Below, in pieces: positions 6,082 through 9,886 of a stretch of 9,886 bases of DNA (within the stretch, counting starts at the first letter, position 1; each line of letters begins with the position of its first letter). The DNA lies in NCBI GenBank assembly GCA_011390455.1, contig JAABSI010000101.1, forward strand, positions 1 to 9,886. The letters are read 5' to 3'. A program made the translations under genes and the position numbers. This stretch comes from Trueperaceae bacterium (lineage in GTDB: Bacteria; Deinococcota; Deinococci; Deinococcales; Trueperaceae). The notes below the pieces were generated by a model. The model did no database searches and was not told where the DNA came from. It was given only the letters and a program-made list of their open reading frames with translations.

Positions 6082-7362
6082 TCAGGGCGCGAGCGTCAGC
6101 ATGCGCGTCCCGCTCGTGGCGAAACGGGCGTCGCCCTCCAAGGGGGCGCCACCGAACCCGTACAGCGCGACGAGCTCCGTGTACCCCAGACCGACGCCGG
6201 TGGAGGTAGGCCCTGCGTAGCCGGTGACCGACCAGAGGTAGTCGCCGCCGGCGGGGTACGCCAGAGCGAAGAGCGTGGGGTCGGGCAGGCGGACGGTCTC
6301 GGACGTCGTGGTGACGCGCGCCGACGGCCCGACCGTACCGTTCGTCGGCGACCAGGCGAAGCGGAACGCGGCGGCGGGCCCGGCTTCGAGCGTGAACGGG
6401 GTGGCGAGGGTGACGCCGACGGCATCCTCGGCGGGGGCGAGCTGCCGCGGCGGCGCGTCCAACGCGAGCGTCAGCGGCGCCCCGGCGTCGGCGGTCGCCC
6501 AGCCGACGGCCTCGACCCCCGGCGGGAAGCTCGCCAGCGCGACCACCTGGGCGCGCGGGGCGAGCGTCGCCGGCGGCAGCAGCGCGTCGACCGGTCCGAC
6601 CGGCCAGGGGCCGCTGTACACCGGCATCGCCACCGCTCCGCCGACGTCGGCGGCCAGCGTCGCGAACGTCAACGACCCGCCGGGCGCGCTCACGGAGACC
6701 GTGACCGGGACGGAGGGCCCGACGAGCGGGGTCGCGTCCAGATCCCGTACGGTCGTCGCCTCGGACGCGACCACCACCTCGACGGTCGCGTACCCGGGGT
6801 ACCCGAGCGGCCATCCAAGGCCGTCCACCACCATCCAGAGCGCGTGCAGGCGCACGTTCGCCGCCGCGCTGCCGGTCCACGCGACCGGCAGGAAGTACCC
6901 GACCGCGCCTGCGCCGGCGCGGTCGCACCCCCACACCGGGACGCTCACGCCCTCGGCGCAGACGAGCACCTGGTGGCCGTCCGGGACGGGCGCGCCCCCC
7001 CAGGCATCGCCCCGCACCGTGCCGGCGACCAGGGGCGGATCGTCGAGCAGGGGCGCGAGGACCGGGGTCGGGTCGTCGAGCCCCTCGAAGGCGTGCACCC
7101 ACCCGTCTCCGTCGGTCGACGCGACGACGATCGTGTACGGGACGCGCACGCCCTCGAGGCGGAAGCCGCCCAGGGCATCGCTCGTCGCGATCGCGCTGCC
7201 TGCGTGGATCCGAAGGCCGGCAAGCGGCTCGCCCACCGCGCCGACCACCCGTCCTTCGACCTCGATCGTGGTCGGCGTGGGGCCCCCACAGGCGGCGAGG
7301 GCCGCCCCGAGGGCGAGGGCGAGCAGGGACCGACGCGCGGAACGGAGGAACGCGGCACGCAT
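6082..7362 (-). CDS. Lipoprotein with carboxypeptidase-regulatory-like N-terminal domain
   Basis: This 426-aa protein starts with a lipoprotein signal (MRAAFLRSARR, then an Ala/Leu core) ending in lipobox LAAC with Cys25. Residues about 31-85 (VEGRVVGAVGEPLAGLRI, then DALGGFRLEGVRVPYTIVVAS) match the seven-strand beta-sandwich called carboxypeptidase-regulatory-like, a common extracellular module that does not itself catalyse. The rest looks like further beta-rich repeats (about 190-300 and 310-400) without a recognised active site. The ATG at 7362 is preferred over an ATG at 7404 because GGAGGT stands 5 nt before it and the extra 14 residues do not fit a lipoprotein signal. It lies 67 bp downstream of the histidine kinase on the same strand, so it may be the last gene of that operon and a possible regulatory target. 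Its exact role is unknown. Confidence 0.82.
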   Translation of the reverse strand: MRAAFLRSARRSLLALALGAALAACGGPTPTTIEVEGRVVGAVGEPLAGLRIHAGSAIATSDALGGFRLEGVRVPYTIVVASTDGDGWVHAFEGLDDPTPVLAPLLDDPPLVAGTVRGDAWGGAPVPDGHQVLVCAEGVSVPVWGCDRAGAGAVGYFLPVAWTGSAAANVRLHALWMVVDGLGWPLGYPGYATVEVVVASEATTVRDLDATPLVGPSVPVTVSVSAPGGSLTFATLAADVGGAVAMPVYSGPWPVGPVDALLPPATLAPRAQVVALASFPPGVEAVGWATADAGAPLTLALDAPPRQLAPAEDAVGVTLATPFTLEAGPAAAFRFAWSPTNGTVGPSARVTTTSETVRLPDPTLFALAYPAGGDYLWSVTGYAGPTSTGVGLGYTELVALYGFGGAPLEGDARFATSGTRMLTLAP

Positions 7363-7367
7363 GAGGC

Positions 7368-7373
7368 ACCTCC
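7368..7373 (-). promoter_or_regulatory. Ribosome binding site of the lipoprotein gene
   Basis: GGAGGT on the reverse strand lies 5 nt before the ATG at 7362. It is the strongest Shine-Dalgarno in the window and fixes the start. It also suggests this gene is translated from a leadered, probably polycistronic mRNA, unlike the leaderless genes to the left. Confidence 0.75.
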
Positions 7374-7429
7374 AGGGGCCGAACGCGAGCTTCGCCACCA
7401 TCATGCGCCTCGAGGTCGCGTGCCCGAAC

Positions 7430-8770
7430 TCAACCGTCCTCGGCGACGTCCTCCACCTGCAGCGCCCACCCCGGCAGCACCACCTCGAAGACGCTCCCGA
7501 CGCCGGGGGTCGATCGCGCCTCGATGCGCCCGTCGAAGCCCGCGACGATCCGCTGCGCCACCGCGAGCCCGACCCCCACGCCGCCGGGGCGCCCGCTGAC
7601 GTAGCGATCGAACACCCGAGCGAGCACCTCCGGCTCCATGCCGGGGCCGTCGTCCGCGACCGACACCCGGACCTCGCCGGGACCGCCGGTCACCGAGACC
7701 CGCACGCGCTGCGGCCCCGCGGCTTGCACGGCGTTGCGGACCAGGTTGCGCACCACTTGCCGCAGCCGGTCGGGATGGGCGAACACGCGGGCATCGCCTG
7801 CGTCGGCGGCGAAGCCGACGCCCGGGTAGCTCGCGGCGACGGAGGCCGCGACCTCGGCGGCGTCGACGAGCTCGACCTCGGGTGCGTGCTCGAGCTCGCC
7901 GCGGGCGAGCGTCAACAGGTCCTGGCTGGTGTGCAGCAGCTCGTCGGCCGCGTCGCTCGCGGCGCGCACCCTCGGGTCGTCGGGGCGCGCGGCTGCGACC
8001 TGGCGCAGCTCCCCCGCCACGACCGTGAGCGGTGCCGCCAGTTCGTGGGCCACCTCGGCGAGGGCGTCGCGCTCGGCCTGCTGGCGCTCGCGGATGGCGC
8101 CCAGCGCCGCGTTCAGCGCGCGGGCGACCTCGGCGACCTCGTCCTCGGGGCCCCGGTACGCCGCCAACCGGGGCGCGGCGGGGTCGATCGCGGCGGCCTC
8201 CCGCGCCAGACCCGCGAGCGGTCGGAGCGCGCGCGCGAGCAGCCACAAAGCACCGATCCCCGCCAAGAGCGCCACCGCCGCGCCGATCGTCGCGAGCGCG
8301 AAGCGCAGCTCGCGCTGGGCCGCGTCGGCGTCGCGCAGGTCGAGGGCCACGCGCACCGTCCCCACCTCGAGCCCCGACGGCAGGATCCACGCGCCGGCGG
8401 CCACCAGCTCGCGCCCGAGCGGCCCCGGCAGCACCGTCGGCGCGTCGACCAGCGCGATGGCCTCCGCCTCCGGGTCCGGGAGCAGCACGCTGCCCGCGTT
8501 GGACACGAACTGGAGGCGCACGCCGCCGCTCCCGTCCGCGATGAACTCCTGGCCCAGGGTGCCGCCGCGCACGACCGCGCGCACCCGCTCCAGGTCGCGC
8601 TCGAGCAGGTCGGAGAGGGCGCTGCGCTGCAGCCGCGCGAACACCTGGTCGACCGAGATGCCGGTGACCGCGAGGGCCAAGACGACCGTGCCGACGACGA
8701 TGAAGCCGAGGCGCGCGCGCAGCCGCCGCGGTGCGCGCGGCTCCGAAGCCGCCCGGTCGCCGCCGCTCAC
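7430..8770 (-). CDS. Membrane sensor histidine kinase (HisKA/HATPase, HAMP)
   Basis: This 446-aa protein has an Arg-rich N-terminus, a first transmembrane helix (about 21-40, LGFIVVGTVVLALAVTG), an extracytoplasmic domain of about 115 residues (41-155), a second helix (about 157-180) and a HAMP linker (about 181-233). The HisKA domain carries the phosphorylated His242 in AEVAHELAAPLTVV. The ATPase domain shows the N box RNLVRNAVQA (341-350), G1 box DDGPGM (373-378), F-box-like FDRY (387-390) and G2 box GVGVGL (397-402). It should autophosphorylate and pass phosphate to Asp57 of the regulator encoded just upstream. The start is the GTG at 8770, which overlaps the regulator's TGA (GTGA), implying coupled translation; longer starts give only a non-conserved Arg-rich extension over the regulator gene. 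The sensor domain has no recognised ligand motif and no Cys or His cluster. Confidence 0.93.
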   Translation of the reverse strand: MSGGDRAASEPRAPRRLRARLGFIVVGTVVLALAVTGISVDQVFARLQRSALSDLLERDLERVRAVVRGGTLGQEFIADGSGGVRLQFVSNAGSVLLPDPEAEAIALVDAPTVLPGPLGRELVAAGAWILPSGLEVGTVRVALDLRDADAAQRELRFALATIGAAVALLAGIGALWLLARALRPLAGLAREAAAIDPAAPRLAAYRGPEDEVAEVARALNAALGAIRERQQAERDALAEVAHELAAPLTVVAGELRQVAAARPDDPRVRAASDAADELLHTSQDLLTLARGELEHAPEVELVDAAEVAASVAASYPGVGFAADAGDARVFAHPDRLRQVVRNLVRNAVQAAGPQRVRVSVTGGPGEVRVSVADDGPGMEPEVLARVFDRYVSGRPGGVGVGLAVAQRIVAGFDGRIEARSTPGVGSVFEVVLPGWALQVEDVAEDG

Positions 8771-9430
8771 AGCACCGTGTATCCCTTGCCGCGGACGGTT
8801 CGGATGAGGTCGTCGGCGACGCCCAGGCTCCTCAGGCGTTTGCGCAGCTTCGAGACGAACACCTCGACGGTGTTGGACTCGGGCAGGTCGTCGCCGTAGA
8901 GCTTGCGCTCCAGGTCGTCGCGCGACCACACCCGCCCCGGATGGGCGAGCAGCAAGCGCAGCAGCTCGAACTCCAGCTCGGGCAGCACCGCCGTGCCGGT
9001 GCTCGTCGCCACGCTGAGCGTCTCGGGCCGGAGCTCGACGCCCGCGTGCGCCACGGCGCCGCTCGTCGAGCGGCGCTCGCGCAGGCGCACGTGCACGCGC
9101 GCGAGGAGCTCCTGGACGTCGAAGGGTTTGGTCACGTAGTCGGCAGCCCCGGCGTACAGGCCCTCCACCCGGCTCGCCACGTCGCCGCGCGCGGTCAGCA
9201 TCAGGATCGCGACGTCGCCATCGGCCCGCATGCGCCGCGCGACCTCCACCCCGTCGACGTCGGGCAGGTTGAGGTCGAGCACCACCAGATCGACGTCCCC
9301 CTCGAACGCGACCTCCAGGCCCTCGCCCCCGGTGCCGACGACGGTGACGCGGTGCCCGGCCGCCGCGAAGGCGTCGCGCAGCAGTCCCTGCAGCCGAGGG
9401 TCGTCCTCGACGACGAGCAGATGGGCGCGG

Positions 9431-9444
<14 letters not shown>
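8767..9444 (-). CDS. OmpR/PhoB-family response regulator
   Basis: This 225-aa protein has a receiver domain (about 8-120) with the acidic pocket EDD (13-15), phosphoacceptor Asp57 in VVLDLNLP, Thr84 in LMLTARG and Lys106 in VTKPF. A winged-helix DNA-binding domain (about 132-225) has recognition-helix sequence NTVEVFVSKLRKRL and the closing hairpin IRTVRGKGYTVL. It is the partner of the histidine kinase whose GTG overlaps its stop. The start is uncertain: the reading frame carries eight ATGs (first at 9531, last at 9444), because the GAC/GAT repeat encoding the upstream poly-Asp tail reads as Met-Thr repeats in this frame. The ATG at 9444 is taken because it directly precedes the conserved domain and overlaps the upstream stop by 14 nt (9431-9444). 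No Shine-Dalgarno is present, so reinitiation after the upstream gene is likely. Confidence 0.93.

Positions 9445-9886
<442 letters not shown>

Noticed and set aside
7363..7404. An upstream ATG start (7404) for the carboxypeptidase-regulatory-like lipoprotein
   Set aside because: It would spoil the lipoprotein signal, and GGAGGT is correctly spaced for the ATG at 7362.
6275..8899. An 874-codon open frame on the + strand
   Set aside because: It is antisense to the lipoprotein and histidine kinase, whose motifs are complete on the other strand. Its composition is Arg/Ala/Ser/Pro-rich without motifs.
8771..8929. A longer N-terminus for the histidine kinase
   Set aside because: The extra 53 codons overlap the response regulator and are Arg/Pro-rich without similarity to kinases. 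The GTGA overlap start gives a normal kinase.

Overview
The window is very GC-rich bacterial DNA, about 70% by eye. It carries ordinary chromosomal housekeeping genes on its left half and a signalling and surface-protein locus on its right half. There are no tRNA or rRNA genes, transposases, phage genes or CRISPR arrays. Several genes have a TANNNT-type -10 box only 5-8 nt before the ATG and no Shine-Dalgarno, which implies leaderless mRNAs. Together with the lipoprotein and signal-peptide styles, this points to Deinococcota (a Truepera-like lineage) or, less likely, a high-GC actinobacterium. The assignment is an inference from sequence style only.

Left part (1-2327). A truncated rapZ (P-loop nucleotide-binding RNase adapter family) runs leftward off the window. 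It is divergent from rmlC/rfbC (dTDP-4-dehydrorhamnose 3,5-epimerase), which is followed after 42 nt by a cis-prenyltransferase. The prenyltransferase resembles the short-chain Z-isoprenyl diphosphate synthases at its N-terminus. These two rightward genes suit sugar-nucleotide and lipid-carrier supply for cell-envelope glycans. The 276-bp rapZ/rfbC gap holds an AT-rich 10-bp inverted repeat that stands out from its surroundings.

Middle (2335-6056). A secreted protein of unknown function (leftward) lies convergent to the prenyltransferase with a 7-bp gap. Upstream of it on the same strand is a complete NAD(P)-dependent aldehyde dehydrogenase with a distinctive insertion. A 155-bp divergent region separates the dehydrogenase from a rightward lipoprotein of unknown function.

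Right part (6082-9886), all leftward. In transcription order: the C-terminal part of a protein ending in an almost pure poly-aspartate tail (32 Asp interrupted by one Pro); an OmpR/PhoB-type response regulator whose ATG lies inside the repeat encoding that tail; a membrane sensor histidine kinase joined by a 4-nt GTGA overlap; and a lipoprotein with an N-terminal carboxypeptidase-regulatory-like beta domain. The first three are tightly overlapped and probably translationally coupled. The natural reading is an envelope stress or metal/polycation sensing locus in which the acidic protein is a target, buffer or accessory sensor, but the signal is not determined by the sequence. This locus is the best candidate for something undescribed.
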